64,000 nt of DNA from the NCBI RefSeq assembly GCF_001270265.1, contig NZ_LGAP01000016.1:1-64000 (forward strand), read 5' to 3'. Positions 53,980-63,882 of the stretch are shown in pieces (the first letter of the stretch is position 1; each line of letters begins with the position of its first letter). The position numbers and the translations under genes are program-made. Source of the DNA: Ensifer adhaerens. Its GTDB lineage: Bacteria > Pseudomonadota > Alphaproteobacteria > Rhizobiales > Rhizobiaceae. Below the pieces are notes generated by a model. The model did no database searches, had not been told where the DNA came from, and saw nothing but the letters and a program-made list of their open reading frames with translations.

Positions 53980-55551
53980 TCAGTACCAGGCGTCCGCCAT
54001 GCCGTTCTTGCGGCGAGAGACATAGTCCGTCAAAGCATCATCGATCGCCACGTCCAGCGGCGGCGCTTCGTATTCGGCCAGCGTCTTCTTCCAGCTGCGG
54101 TTCGCCCGCACCGCCATGTCGGTTCCGCCCTCCTCCGTCCATTTTTCGAACGGTTCGTTGTCGGACAGGCCTGAATCCCAGAAGGCGGTCTGGTAGTTGC
54201 GCATGGTGTGGTCGCAGCCGAGGAAATGGCTGCCAGGCCCAACCTGCAGGAAGGCGTCCATGGCCAGCGTGTTGTCGTCGACGACGACGCCGGCGAGATA
54301 GGAATGCAGCGCGCCGCAGAAATCCGTGTCCATGACGAACTTTTCGTAAGACATCGCCAGCAGCCCATCGACGAAGCCGGCCGAGTGCAGGATGAAGTTG
54401 GCCCCGCAATGCACGGCCGACAGCATCGACATGACGCCTTCCTGCATTGCCTGGGCATCCGGCAGCTTGGAGTTCGAAAAATTGCCGGCGCAGCGCAGCG
54501 GCAGGCCGAGCCGGCGCGCCAACTGGCCGACGACCATGCTGCCGATCGCCGGTTCCGGCGTGCCGAAGGTCGGCGAGCCCGAGCGCAAAGACATGGATGA
54601 GAGGAAATTGCCGAAGATAACCGGCGCGCCCTTGCGCTCGAGCTGGGTCAAGGCGCACCCGGCCAGCGTTTCGGCATAGGACTGGGCAATGGCGCCGGCA
54701 TTGGTGACCGGCCCCATGGCGCCGCCGAGGATGAAGGGCACGATGACCGCCGCCTGGTTTGCCCGTGCATAGGCGCGCAGCGACTTCGTCATGGTGCCGT
54801 CCCAAACGAGCGGCGAGTTGACGTTGACGTTGCCGAGGATGACGCAATTGGCATCGACGAAATCACGCCCGAAGAGAATGCGCGCCATCTCGATCGAATC
54901 TTCGGCGCGATCCTCCGCGGTGATCGAGCCCATGAAGGCACGGTCGGAATATTTGATGTGGCTGTAGACCATATCGAGGTGGCGTTTGTTCACCGGCACG
55001 TCGACCGGCTCGCAGATCGTCCCGCCGGAATGGTGCAGCCACGGGCTCGACTGTGCCAGCTTGATCAGATTGCGGAAGTCCTCGATCGTGCCGTAGCGCC
55101 GGCCCTTGTCGAGATCGGTGACGAAGGGAGAGCCGTAGGCCGGCGAGAACACGACATTGTTGCCGCCGATTTCGACACTGCGGGCGGGATTGCGGGCATG
55201 CTGGGTGAACTGGCGCGGCGCCGAGCGCACGATCTCCTTCAGCATGCCAGGTTCGAACGTCACCCGGACGCCATCCAGCTTGGCGCCGGCGCGTTTCCAA
55301 TGATCGAGAGATGCCGGATCGTCGCGAAATTCGATGCCGACTTCGGCAAGGATGCGATCGGCGACCTTCTCGATGCGGGTCAGGCTTTCCTCGCCCAGGA
55401 TATCGTAGGTCGGGATGTTGCGAACGATGTAGGGAACGCCAAGGCTCTTGGCGCTGACGCCGCCGCGCTGCGGCCTTGCCCCTCGCGTCCGTCTGGGCGC
55501 TTCGCCCGCTGTCACAGTCGTCATTTCCATCGACGTCCTCCCATCATTCAT
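53980..55551 (-). CDS. MttB-family corrinoid methyltransferase (non-pyrrolysine)
   Basis: The 523-residue protein belongs to the trimethylamine methyltransferase superfamily (GNVNVNSPLVWDGTM, GGAMGPVTNAGAIAQSYAE, HCGANFILHSAGFVDGLL). It lacks an in-frame TAG, so it is the non-pyrrolysine type, whose known members act on quaternary amines such as glycine betaine or proline betaine. No corrinoid protein gene is beside it in the window. Its neighbour is the broken demethylase-like oxidoreductase, and a LysR gene is divergent from it. The substrate is inferred from context only. Confidence 0.88.
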   Translation of the reverse strand: MNDGRTSMEMTTVTAGEAPRRTRGARPQRGGVSAKSLGVPYIVRNIPTYDILGEESLTRIEKVADRILAEVGIEFRDDPASLDHWKRAGAKLDGVRVTFEPGMLKEIVRSAPRQFTQHARNPARSVEIGGNNVVFSPAYGSPFVTDLDKGRRYGTIEDFRNLIKLAQSSPWLHHSGGTICEPVDVPVNKRHLDMVYSHIKYSDRAFMGSITAEDRAEDSIEMARILFGRDFVDANCVILGNVNVNSPLVWDGTMTKSLRAYARANQAAVIVPFILGGAMGPVTNAGAIAQSYAETLAGCALTQLERKGAPVIFGNFLSSMSLRSGSPTFGTPEPAIGSMVVGQLARRLGLPLRCAGNFSNSKLPDAQAMQEGVMSMLSAVHCGANFILHSAGFVDGLLAMSYEKFVMDTDFCGALHSYLAGVVVDDNTLAMDAFLQVGPGSHFLGCDHTMRNYQTAFWDSGLSDNEPFEKWTEEGGTDMAVRANRSWKKTLAEYEAPPLDVAIDDALTDYVSRRKNGMADAWY

Positions 55552-55602
55552 GGTGATGGTATTGATGAAAAATCACGTTGTAACGCTGGAAAAAATTGAG
55601 CC

Positions 55603-55615
55603 ATGCGATAAGCAT
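55603..55615. promoter_or_regulatory. Putative LysR binding site in the mttB-lysR intergenic region
   Basis: ATGC-gataa-GCAT is a perfect short dyad just before the LysR start codon (6 bases away), in a 69-base divergent region. It matches the general LysR T-N11-A pattern. Confidence 0.45.
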
Positions 55616-55620
55616 AAGTT

Positions 55621-56553
55621 ATGGAAAACCTGCGTCGCCTGCTCCCGTCTGCAGCCAGCCTCATCGTCTTCGAGGCTGCCGGCCGCCATCAGAATTTCAC
55701 CCGCGCCGCCAGCGAGCTCGGCATGACGCAGGCCGCCGTCTCCTACGCCATTCGCGGACTGGAAGAGCAATTGGGCGTGCCGCTCTTCCACCGCGTGCAT
55801 CGCGCCGTCGAACTGACGGAGGCGGGCGAGAAGTTCCACGCCGACGTTTCCGTCGGGCTCTCGCGCATTCAGAAGTCGGCGGAAGACATCCGCTCCAAGA
55901 GGCGCGAGACCAATGTGACGCTTGCGGCATCGACCGCTTTTGCCTCGATGTGGATGCTGCCGCGCCTCAACCGGATGCGCGAGGACCTGCCTGAAATCGA
56001 TCTCAGGATCCAGACGAGCGTGCGCGATCTCGACCTCGACGAGGAGCCGATCCCGCTTGGCATCCGCGGCGGCGATCCGAGCCATTGGCCGCGTTACCAT
56101 GCGGCCCTTCTTGCCGAGGAGGTCGTCAATGCGGTGGCGACACCTGCCTATATCGAGCAGCATGGGCTGCCGAGCACGCCGGCCGATCTCCTGCGCCACA
56201 ACCTCATTCATCTGGAAGAACCGGTCCGGCGCGCCTGCGACTGGACCGAATGGTTCGCCAGTGCCGGCCTCTCCTACCCGCCACAGGCGCGGCGCCTTGC
56301 CATCAACGACTATGTCCTGGTGATCCAGGCAGTGCTTGCCGGCGAAGGCGTGGCGCTTGGCTGGGAGCATCTGACCGATCCGCAGGTTCGCTCCGGCGCC
56401 CTGGTCCCAGTCTGCGGCCATGTGCTGAAAACAGGGCTGGCGTTTTACGTCGTCTGGCCGCGCTCGCGCGAGCTGAACAACCAGGCGCGCCGGGTCAGGG
56501 ACTGGTTGTTGGCGGAAGGCACGCGAAACCGCGCTGAAAGCGCCAAGGACTGA
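55621..56553 (+). CDS. LysR-family regulator (GcvA-like) of the MttB gene
   Basis: The 310-residue protein has a typical LysR winged helix (SLIVFEAAGRHQNFTRAASE and MTQAAVSYAIRGLEEQLGV) and a periplasmic-binding-like effector domain. It resembles GcvA-type regulators (LGIRGGDPSHWPRYHAALL, and GEGVALGWEHL). It is divergent from the MttB gene, 69 bases away, and very likely controls it. The effector may be an amine or betaine. A palindromic repeat follows its stop. Confidence 0.9.
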   Translation: MENLRRLLPSAASLIVFEAAGRHQNFTRAASELGMTQAAVSYAIRGLEEQLGVPLFHRVHRAVELTEAGEKFHADVSVGLSRIQKSAEDIRSKRRETNVTLAASTAFASMWMLPRLNRMREDLPEIDLRIQTSVRDLDLDEEPIPLGIRGGDPSHWPRYHAALLAEEVVNAVATPAYIEQHGLPSTPADLLRHNLIHLEEPVRRACDWTEWFASAGLSYPPQARRLAINDYVLVIQAVLAGEGVALGWEHLTDPQVRSGALVPVCGHVLKTGLAFYVVWPRSRELNNQARRVRDWLLAEGTRNRAESAKD

Positions 56554-56572
56554 CGCCCATCATCACAGCAGC

Positions 56573-56675
56573 GCCTGAGCATGTCGCGCAAAAGTGTGCC
56601 GCGCTTTTGCGATGACGACATGCGCAAGAATTAAAGCGCAGCAAGCGAATCCTAGAGATCGCGACGCGCTTTAAA
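56573..56675. repeat. Third palindromic repeat type (CATGTCG family)
   Basis: CATGTCGCGCAAAAG...CTTTTGCGATGACGACATG forms an imperfect hairpin and is followed by AATTAAAGCGC...GCGCTTTAA. The same arrangement is very common in Ensifer genomes from memory; here only one copy is present. The right end supplies the TAA stop codon of the convergent EAL protein gene. Confidence 0.65.
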
Positions 56676-58020
56676 GCTGAGCTGCAACGCCGCGGTAGCG
56701 GTCCGAGAGGTAGCGCATCGTCGCAACGGCGTCGGCGGGCTTGCCGTAGAAGTAGCCCTGGCCCATGCCGCAGCCGAGCGCCTTCAGCTTCAAGGCCTCG
56801 GAAAAATCCTCGATGCCTTCGGCGACGACCTCAAGCTCCAAACCTTCGCACATCGAGACGATAGCCTTGATGATATGCTCGGAGGCACGGTCGGCCGAAA
56901 TCCGCGACACGAAGGCGCGGTCGATCTTGACCTTGTCGAAGGAGAAGTCGCGAAGACGTCCAAGACTCGATTGGCCCGTGCCGAAATCGTCGAGCGAGAC
57001 ACGAACGCCCGCTGCCCGAAGCTCGGTCACGATCTTCTGGGCGGTCTCCGCGTCTGCCATCACGGCCGTCTCGGTGATCTCCAGTTCCAGCCGCCGCGGG
57101 TCCAGGCCGATCTGGTTGATAATCGTCAACAGCCGCTGGCTGGTGGCCGGATCCATCAACTGCGCCGACGACAGGTTGAACGACAGGAAGAGTTCCTTCG
57201 GCCAGGAAAGTGCCGCGTGCGCCGCCTTGCGCAACAGCGTCTCGGCCAAAGATTCGATGAAACCGCGCTCTTCCGCCAAAGGCACGAAGACGGCTGGCGA
57301 GACATAACCGAGGTCAGCGTCGCACCATCTGGCCAACGCCTCGAAGCCGACAACCGCGTCGTTGCGCAGGTCGACGATCGGCTGGAAATGCACATCCACC
57401 TCGTTGGCGATGATCGCATTGCGCAGCGCCTGCTCGAGCTGCGTCGCGCGCTTCATCTCCTGCGCAATTTCCTGGGAATAGACGGTGATCTGGCCGCGAC
57501 CGCGGCGCTTGGAACGATAGAGCGCCGTGTCGGCGCTTTTCAGCAGGTCTTCGAACACTTCGCCGGCAAAGGGATAGACGGCAAAACCGAAAGAAGCCGA
57601 AAGACGGACGTTGCGGTCGCCGAGATCGAAGGGCGCCGACAGCACCTCTTTCAGCATCAGGCCGACCTTCTCTGCACCTTTGCGCTCGAAGACGAGCGGC
57701 AGGACGAAGGCGAATTCGTCGTTCTCGGAGCGGATGATCGTTGCGCCTTCAGGCGCGCAGGCCTGCAGCCGATGGGCAACCTGGCAGAGGATCTCGTCGC
57801 CGGCGCGTGGGCCGAAAAGGTCGTTGATCGGCTTGAAGCCATCGATATTGGCAAGGCCAATGGTAAAGGGAGCGGGATCGCTGGCGCGCTCTTCAGCCAG
57901 ATCGCAAACGGTCTTGCGGAGCTGGCGCGCATTGCCGAGCCCGGTCAACGGATCGATCGAGCCGTCCACGACCAGAGGCTCCCTGCCGATGCGGTGATAG
58001 GGAGTTTCCCCCGACATCAT
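56671..58020 (-). CDS. EAL-domain c-di-GMP phosphodiesterase with degenerate GGDEF
   Basis: The 449-residue soluble protein has a GGDEF domain whose motif is ENDEF (residues 99-103), so cyclase activity is unlikely though GTP binding is possible. Its EAL domain keeps EALARW at 227-232, FNLSS, EITET, DDFGTGQSS at 344-352, KIDR and EGIED near 401, consistent with active phosphodiesterase. No membrane segment or sensor domain is seen. The start at MMSGETPYHR follows GGGGAC; a longer frame to 58179 adds Arg-rich residues without support. The stop codon falls in the adjacent repeat. Confidence 0.88.
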   Translation of the reverse strand: MMSGETPYHRIGREPLVVDGSIDPLTGLGNARQLRKTVCDLAEERASDPAPFTIGLANIDGFKPINDLFGPRAGDEILCQVAHRLQACAPEGATIIRSENDEFAFVLPLVFERKGAEKVGLMLKEVLSAPFDLGDRNVRLSASFGFAVYPFAGEVFEDLLKSADTALYRSKRRGRGQITVYSQEIAQEMKRATQLEQALRNAIIANEVDVHFQPIVDLRNDAVVGFEALARWCDADLGYVSPAVFVPLAEERGFIESLAETLLRKAAHAALSWPKELFLSFNLSSAQLMDPATSQRLLTIINQIGLDPRRLELEITETAVMADAETAQKIVTELRAAGVRVSLDDFGTGQSSLGRLRDFSFDKVKIDRAFVSRISADRASEHIIKAIVSMCEGLELEVVAEGIEDFSEALKLKALGCGMGQGYFYGKPADAVATMRYLSDRYRGVAAQL

Positions 58021-58282
58021 CGGCCAAGTCCCCGGATCTGAAGTGAGCCCGCCCGTCCGCGCCGCGCTACCGACAAAGCAAGCCGACCCGCGGAGCGGCG
58101 GCGCGCTTCCGGCAAGGTTCCGACGTTGACGGCTGAGGGGTTGCGATGCATTCCTGCGGGACTCTACACTTTTTGGCAATACGCTGCAGAAGATCGCAAT
58201 CGGGGGTTAACAATCCGATATCGCCCCGCTCCAAGATCTGCCATCGACATCCCCAATTCTAGCGAGTTGACACGGCTTTCGC

Positions 58283-60007
58283 TCAACCAGTCGTTCGCAT
58301 GGCCTTTACCGGCATGAATTTTCGTAAGACGGCCTCGATCATGTCGGGGCTGACCGGCTTCATGATGTGATCATCCATACCCGATGCCTTGCACTGTTGC
58401 AGGTCGATGTCGAGGGCCTGAGCGGTCACGGCGATGATCGGTGTTCTCTCGCCTCTCACTTTTTCCGCGGTTCGAATGGCAATTGCCGCCTCGAAGCCGT
58501 TCATGACAGGCATGGACACGTCCATCAGCACCAGCGCCGGCTGAAGCTCATGCCAAAGTTCGACGGCTTCGCGGCCATTGGCGGCAATGCGGTGCGAGAC
58601 ACCGAGCCCTTCGAGGATCTGCGTAAAGACGAACTGGTTGATCTGGTTGTCCTCGGCAACGAGGACATCGACCTGCGAAACCGGAACGGCTGAAGCAGCT
58701 TCGTCCTCGAAGGAGAGCGACCAGTCCGATTGCAGGAGTGGCGAGGCTTGCGGGCGCTCGGCGCAAACACGGAAAACCTCCGCAAGCACAGCCGCAGCGT
58801 CCTGATCGGCTTTGACCGTAACGACGGGGCAGTTGCGCCAGGCCGTCCGGATATGCTCACAGTCCGGAAAGGCGCCGTCGAGGAGCAGAACGTCGAGCTT
58901 CAGGCCGGCGCTGTCGGACGCCATACCGAAGGCGGTCAATTCGTCGAGGTTGCGCACTGCGCAGGCCTCGAGACCCGAGCCGCGCAGGCGCGCCACCAGC
59001 CGTTCTTCCGTCAGCCGATCGGCAGTCGCAAGCAGAACGCGCAAGCCACGCGCCGGAAGCGTCTCGATCATCGATCCCGCTCCGACCAGTTGCTGCACGT
59101 TCAACGCGCGAAACGGATCGTAGAAATTCTGGGCCGGCGCAAAAATGCTGTAGTCGTTGATCTGGAGACCGCCGGAGGGGGCAGAGCCAAGCTCGGAGCC
59201 ATTGTACCAGCCGGCGATATCAGTCACGTCGTTCATGCAACTGACGACGAAATGGCGGCCGGGCATGCCGACGCGATATTTGCGGGTGAGAACCCAGAGA
59301 TCGCTGCCATCGGCACGCACGATATGTTCCGCTTCCGAATGCGGCTTGCCGGTTTCAAGCACGCGCCGATCGGACTGCTCGAAACGTTCGGCAAGATCGC
59401 TTTCGACCAAATCCCAGGCCGAACGCCCGAGGATCGCCTCCTGGGAAAGGTCGTGGATGAGGCAGAACGCCTTGTTGACGGCGATATAGTTGAGGTTGCG
59501 ATCCTTGACGCAGATCGGATTGGGCTGAGCGTCGAGGATTTCCTCGGTCAACTCGACCCGTTCGAGATCCGTCTGCAGCTGCTCGTCGCGCTTCTTCTGG
59601 TCGGAAACGTCAGTGATCGACAGGATGCCGATACCGCTGGAGAGACGGCGCTTGCGCATCGACACCCATCGGGTTCGGCCGGAGCGCTCGACATTCTCGT
59701 AGCGCTCGCGCCAGTGCAGCGCCATATGCTCGGCAATCCAGTCTTCGCGGTTCGTCCGACGGCGGCTGTTTTCGGGAACGGTGCCCGGGCGAACGCCGGT
59801 GTCGTAGACGGCGCCGAGAAACTCGCGCAGGCGTGTGCCCGGCAGCAGCATCTCGGCAGGTACGGGGAAATATTGCAGCACCGTGCGGCTGGCAAAGAGA
59901 ATGGTATCGTCCCGGCCGCAGACAAGCATCGCAAAGCCGAGCGCATCGCAGCTCGACTCGAGAATGATCCTGTTGATGTCCGCGCCGTTCGGCGCCCCAT
60001 CGTTCAT
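58283..60007 (-). CDS. PAS-PAS-receiver protein without kinase domain
   Basis: The 574-residue product has two PAS domains (about 14-135 and 158-270). A degenerate receiver-like module follows at about 321-414 (VLLLDGAFPD, Asp377) with no conserved acidic pair. A complete receiver at 445-566 has the phosphoacceptor Asp496 in LVLMDVSMPVMNG, VAEDNQINQ and Lys550 in IMKPVSP. No histidine-kinase dimerisation or ATPase domain is present. GAGTGAGGACAGCGC precedes the chosen ATG; the frame continues upstream to 60130. It would need a partner kinase. It is divergent from mutL. Confidence 0.85.
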   Translation of the reverse strand: MNDGAPNGADINRIILESSCDALGFAMLVCGRDDTILFASRTVLQYFPVPAEMLLPGTRLREFLGAVYDTGVRPGTVPENSRRRTNREDWIAEHMALHWRERYENVERSGRTRWVSMRKRRLSSGIGILSITDVSDQKKRDEQLQTDLERVELTEEILDAQPNPICVKDRNLNYIAVNKAFCLIHDLSQEAILGRSAWDLVESDLAERFEQSDRRVLETGKPHSEAEHIVRADGSDLWVLTRKYRVGMPGRHFVVSCMNDVTDIAGWYNGSELGSAPSGGLQINDYSIFAPAQNFYDPFRALNVQQLVGAGSMIETLPARGLRVLLATADRLTEERLVARLRGSGLEACAVRNLDELTAFGMASDSAGLKLDVLLLDGAFPDCEHIRTAWRNCPVVTVKADQDAAAVLAEVFRVCAERPQASPLLQSDWSLSFEDEAASAVPVSQVDVLVAEDNQINQFVFTQILEGLGVSHRIAANGREAVELWHELQPALVLMDVSMPVMNGFEAAIAIRTAEKVRGERTPIIAVTAQALDIDLQQCKASGMDDHIMKPVSPDMIEAVLRKFMPVKAMRTTG

Positions 60008-60314
60008 TGCGCTGTCCTCACTCGCCCCCTGCGGCGGTTTCATTTCGGGACATGCTGGGATGGCCTTGAAAGGCGTCTCTTCGAGCGGGGTGACGCGGCG
60101 TCCAGCAACGCCGCAGTGCTCCAAAGACAAAACCCGTGATCATTCAGGTTGTTGTGGAAAATCGCAGCAGAGTGTTAAGGGGCAATTAAATCCTCGTCTC
60201 ATTTTTGGGCGCACCAATGGGTTGCACAACCAGAATCCGGCGATCGAAGATGCCAGACGGGGACAGACCCGTATTTCCGCTTCCGTTCCGTCGCCGAATC
60301 CGGGAAAATAGAGC
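60008..60314. other. Divergent intergenic region before mutL
   Basis: The 307 bases between the PAS-receiver gene and mutL include an AT-richer stretch at about 60150-60210. No repeat, terminator or RNA gene is recognisable. Confidence 0.4.
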
Positions 60315-62123
60315 ATGGCCATCAAGCAGCTCTCCGAGACCCTCATCAATCAGATCGCCGCCGGCGAAGTCATCGAACGTCCCGCCAGTGCCGCCAAGGA
60401 ACTGATCGAGAACGCGCTCGACGCCGGCGCGACCAGGATCGAAATCGCCACCGCCGGCGGTGGCAAGACGCTGCTGCGCGTAACCGACAACGGCGCCGGC
60501 ATGCAGCCGGCCGACCTGGAACTGGCCGTGAAGCGGCACTGCACGTCAAAACTCGACGACAACCTGTTCGACATCCGCACGCTCGGTTTTCGCGGCGAGG
60601 CCCTGCCCTCGATCGGATCGGTTTCCCGGCTTTCGATCACCACCCGAACGGCTGGTGCGACCGAAGGCGCCGTCATCACCATTGCCGGCGGCAGGACGGA
60701 CCCCATTCGCCCTTCGCCCGCCAATACCGGCACGGTCGTCGAAGTCCGCGACCTGTTTTTTGCGACCCCTGCCCGGCTCAAGTTCATGAAGTCGGAAAAG
60801 GCCGAGGCATCGGCGATATCGGATGTGGTGCGGCGCATGGCCATTGCCTTTCCGAAGGTGCGTTTCGTCCTGTCCGGGTCAGATCGCACGACGCTGGAGT
60901 TTCCGGCGACGGGCGACGACCGGCTCGCCCGCATGGCGCAGGTTCTCGGCAAGGAGTTTCGCGACAACGCCATCGAGATCGATGCCGAGCGCGAGGACAT
61001 CCAGCTCACCGGCTTTGCCGGCGTGCCGACCTACAACCGCGGCAACTCGCTGCAGCAATATGTCTTCGTCAACGGTCGTCCGGTCCAGGACAAGCAGCTG
61101 TTGTCCGCCATTCGGGCAGCCTATTCCGAAACGATCCCGCATGGCCGCTATCCCGTGGCGGTGCTGTCGATCACGCTCGACCCGGCACTCGTCGACGTCA
61201 ACGTGCATCCGGCGAAATCGGACGTTCGCTTCCGCGATCCGGGCCTCATTCGCGGGCTGATCATCGGCGCCATCCGCCAAGCTCTGGCACGGGAGGGTGA
61301 CCGGGCGTCGACGACGGGCGCGAGCGGCATGATGCAGGCGTTCCGCTCCGGGCAATATCGGCCGCACCAGCCCTGGAGCGCGGAAAGCTCACCCTCCCGG
61401 CCGACGCATTTCGAGACGATGGGTCGCGGCCTGTCCGAAACGCCGCAGGCAAGCTTCGCGGCCTTCACCGCGCCGTCGGCCCGCACCGCCCCGCCGTCAC
61501 CCGAACCTGACCGGACGATCGCAGACGCGCCGGCACCGCAATCCTTTCCGCTCGGTGCCGTGCGTGCGCAGCTTCACGAAAACTACATCGTCGCGCAGAC
61601 GCAGGACGGCCTTGTCATCGTCGACCAGCATGCCGCCCATGAACGCCTCGTCTTCGAAACCATGCGAACGGCGCTGCATTCAAAGCCCGTCGCTGCCCAG
61701 GCGTTGCTGATCCCGGAAATCGTTGATCTCTCAGAAGACGATTGCGACCGGCTGATGACGCATGCAGACGAACTGGGTCGCCTCGGCCTGGGCATCGAGC
61801 GCTTCGGGCCCGGTGCCATCGCGGTGCGGGAAACGCCGGCCATGCTGGGCGAGATGGACGCCGCAGGGCTGGTGCGCCAGCTCGCCGACGAGATTGCCGA
61901 ATGGGACACGGCCAACGGGCTTGCCAGCCGGCTTGAATATCTCGCCGCAACGATGGCCTGCCATGGATCGGTTCGCTCCGGCCGTCGGATGCGCACCGAG
62001 GAAATGAACGCGCTGTTGCGCCAGATGGAAGCAACGCCGGGCTCCGGCCAGTGCAATCACGGCCGGCCGACCTATATCGAGCTGAAGCTCTCCGACATCG
62101 AGCGACTGTTCGGCAGGAGCTGA
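60315..62123 (+). CDS. mutL: DNA mismatch repair protein MutL
   Basis: MutL links mismatch recognition by MutS to strand removal. The 602-residue protein has the GHKL ATPase ([33 protein letters not shown]) and a Pro/Ser-rich linker (about 340-405). Its C-terminal domain carries the endonuclease motif [12 protein letters not shown] at 437-448, the ACHGSVRSG block and CNHGRP. It is thus the nicking type found in bacteria lacking MutH. It starts [19 protein letters not shown]. Confidence 0.97.
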   Translation: MAIKQLSETLINQIAAGEVIERPASAAKELIENALDAGATRIEIATAGGGKTLLRVTDNGAGMQPADLELAVKRHCTSKLDDNLFDIRTLGFRGEALPSIGSVSRLSITTRTAGATEGAVITIAGGRTDPIRPSPANTGTVVEVRDLFFATPARLKFMKSEKAEASAISDVVRRMAIAFPKVRFVLSGSDRTTLEFPATGDDRLARMAQVLGKEFRDNAIEIDAEREDIQLTGFAGVPTYNRGNSLQQYVFVNGRPVQDKQLLSAIRAAYSETIPHGRYPVAVLSITLDPALVDVNVHPAKSDVRFRDPGLIRGLIIGAIRQALAREGDRASTTGASGMMQAFRSGQYRPHQPWSAESSPSRPTHFETMGRGLSETPQASFAAFTAPSARTAPPSPEPDRTIADAPAPQSFPLGAVRAQLHENYIVAQTQDGLVIVDQHAAHERLVFETMRTALHSKPVAAQALLIPEIVDLSEDDCDRLMTHADELGRLGLGIERFGPGAIAVRETPAMLGEMDAAGLVRQLADEIAEWDTANGLASRLEYLAATMACHGSVRSGRRMRTEEMNALLRQMEATPGSGQCNHGRPTYIELKLSDIERLFGRS

Positions 62124-62218
62124 TCCCGTGAAGGCATGACACGGCGAAATGCGCTGGCATTTTACCGGGCGCCGGGCTAGATCAGAAAACAGACTAGGAA
62201 GACGGAACGGGCCAGACG

Positions 62219-62452
62219 ATGATGAACCGGTTTGAAGGAAGCGCCTCGCGCGAAGCGAAGATCCGTTATCTCGACGGTGACTTTCAGATCGTTCTTGCCG
62301 GCTCGCACGTCATCTGCGCGATGACGGGCAAGACCATCCCGGTCGACGAACTGCGCTACTGGAGCGTGGCCCGCCAGGAGCCCTATGTCGACGCGGAAGC
62401 GTCGCTCGAAGCGGAAAAACGCGCGGGCGCCCTGCCCAACCAGCGCCGCTAA
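62219..62452 (+). CDS. DUF2093 family protein
   Basis: The 77-residue protein has the family pattern AKIRYLDGDFQIVLAGSHV, then CAMTGKTIPVDELRYWSV. It is conserved in Rhizobiales next to mutL or lpxK; its function is unknown. It starts 95 bases after mutL. The last ten residues are basic. Confidence 0.88.
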   Translation: MMNRFEGSASREAKIRYLDGDFQIVLAGSHVICAMTGKTIPVDELRYWSVARQEPYVDAEASLEAEKRAGALPNQRR

Positions 62453-62550
62453 AGCTTTTCCAGGGAAAGCGCGAAGCGGTTTTCCGCCAGGAAATGCGTA
62501 AAACAAAGAGATAGTGCGTTTCCACGACGCCGTTTAAGACGGAAACGCTC
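62453..62550. repeat. Second palindromic repeat family, copy 2
   Basis: CTTTTCCAGGGAAAGCGC, GGTTTTCCGCCAGGAAATGCG and CGTTTCC...GGAAACG match the reverse complement of 18980-19068. It starts right at the DUF2093 stop codon and runs up to repeat copy 5. Confidence 0.75.
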
Positions 62551-62551
62551 T

Positions 62552-62655
62552 GCTGCATAATTCCTTAAATCGGGTTCGATTTAAGGAATTATGCAGCAAG
62601 TCTAAAGTGTTACAGCGTCCTTAGCGCGTCGTATTTAACGCGCGGCGCTGTAACG
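62552..62655. repeat. Two-hairpin intergenic palindromic repeat, copy 5
   Basis: GCTGCATAATTCCTTAAATC...GATTTAAGGAATTATGCAGC is a perfect palindromic hairpin. The second hairpin TTACAGCG...CGCTGTAA encloses CGCGTC...GACGCG-like arms (one substitution in the inner arm). It ends 14 bases from the convergent lpxK stop. Confidence 0.85.
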
Positions 62656-62668
62656 CGCCGATCGAACG

Positions 62669-63709
62669 TTATTTCTGCCCCGCTTCCCGCAGCTTGCGGG
62701 CGCGTGCCGCCGACAGGGCGGCGGTCACGATCTTCGCCGGCGCCGACGGATCGTCGAAGTGCACGTCGATTTCAATCACCCGGCTTGCCCCAGCCAACTC
62801 CGCTGCCCTCCCATGACCGGGCTCCAGGCGAACCATGTCCTTGGCCGTGGTCACGAGGACGCAGCCGAGCGCTGAGGCGCGGTCGAGAAGGTCCGATATC
62901 TCGTCCTCTGAAAAATGATGATGGTCGGGGAAGCTGCGGGTCTCCTCGATAAGCGCACCCGTCTCGCGCACGGTGCGATAGAATTTTTCCGGATCGGCGA
63001 TACCGGCCCAGGCCAGCACCTTGACTCCGTTCAGCGAGCCGTCGTCGAGGCGCACGACTTCCGCCTCGTAGATCTGCTTGCCCGCCCGTGCGGCACGGCG
63101 GATCAGGGCGTCGGCCTCTAGTCCGTCACCGATCTTCAACAGCGCCGTTGCGTGGCGCAACTGATTTGAAAGCGGCGCACGCACGGGACCTGACGGCACA
63201 AGGTAACCGTTGCCGATACCACGGCGGGAATCGATGACGAGCAGCGCGAAGTCGAAGGCAAGTCGCGCGCTCTGGAAACCATCGTCCATGATGATGATAT
63301 CCGCACCTTCGGCCACCAATCGGCGGGCTCCGTCGACGCGACGCCGACACACCACCGTCAGCGCCTCGCGCGCCAGCAACAGCGGCTCGTCGCCGACGTC
63401 GCGCGCCCTGTGGTGCTCCAGATCGACGATCGTCGTCACGTCGAGCGAACCACCATAGCCGCGGCTGAGGAACCCCGGCTTCAGACCTTTGGCCCTGACG
63501 GCACGCGCAAGCGCGATCGCCGTCGGCGTCTTGCCGGCACCGCCGACCGTGAAATTGCCGATGCAGATGATCGGGACCGCCACCGACGCCCGGCGGGCGC
63601 GATCCATGCGCAGGCCGGCAATACGCCCATAGATCCAGGAAAACGGCCACAAAACACGGGCACGCCAATCCGGCTTGGTCCACCAGAACGGCGGCGCTTC
63701 CGATACCAT
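62669..63709 (-). CDS. lpxK: Tetraacyldisaccharide 4'-kinase
   Basis: LpxK phosphorylates the 4' position of the lipid A precursor at the inner membrane. The 346-residue product starts [20 protein letters not shown], typical of the family, with an N-terminal hydrophobic patch. The Walker A is [14 protein letters not shown] at 51-64, followed by RGYGG and MDDGFQ (Asp of the catalytic dyad). HHHFSEDE and VTTAKD follow near the C-terminus. Upstream in-frame sequence to 63922 is Arg/Cys-rich and is not part of the protein. Confidence 0.96.
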   Translation of the reverse strand: MVSEAPPFWWTKPDWRARVLWPFSWIYGRIAGLRMDRARRASVAVPIICIGNFTVGGAGKTPTAIALARAVRAKGLKPGFLSRGYGGSLDVTTIVDLEHHRARDVGDEPLLLAREALTVVCRRRVDGARRLVAEGADIIIMDDGFQSARLAFDFALLVIDSRRGIGNGYLVPSGPVRAPLSNQLRHATALLKIGDGLEADALIRRAARAGKQIYEAEVVRLDDGSLNGVKVLAWAGIADPEKFYRTVRETGALIEETRSFPDHHHFSEDEISDLLDRASALGCVLVTTAKDMVRLEPGHGRAAELAGASRVIEIDVHFDDPSAPAKIVTAALSAARARKLREAGQK

Positions 63710-63882
63710 CTTTGTTTCCGCAGCCCCCGGCCGTCTTTGTCCTTCTCGGAAGGACGATGCACATCTTGCCTGCCGCTGCCCAAAAAACCGGCGGCGGCAT
63801 GCCTGCCGACAAAAAACGTCAGAACGCGGAAAAAGGCAAGCGGCACAAGACAATGCGGGGTTCTGCACACTTCCCTGGAAGC

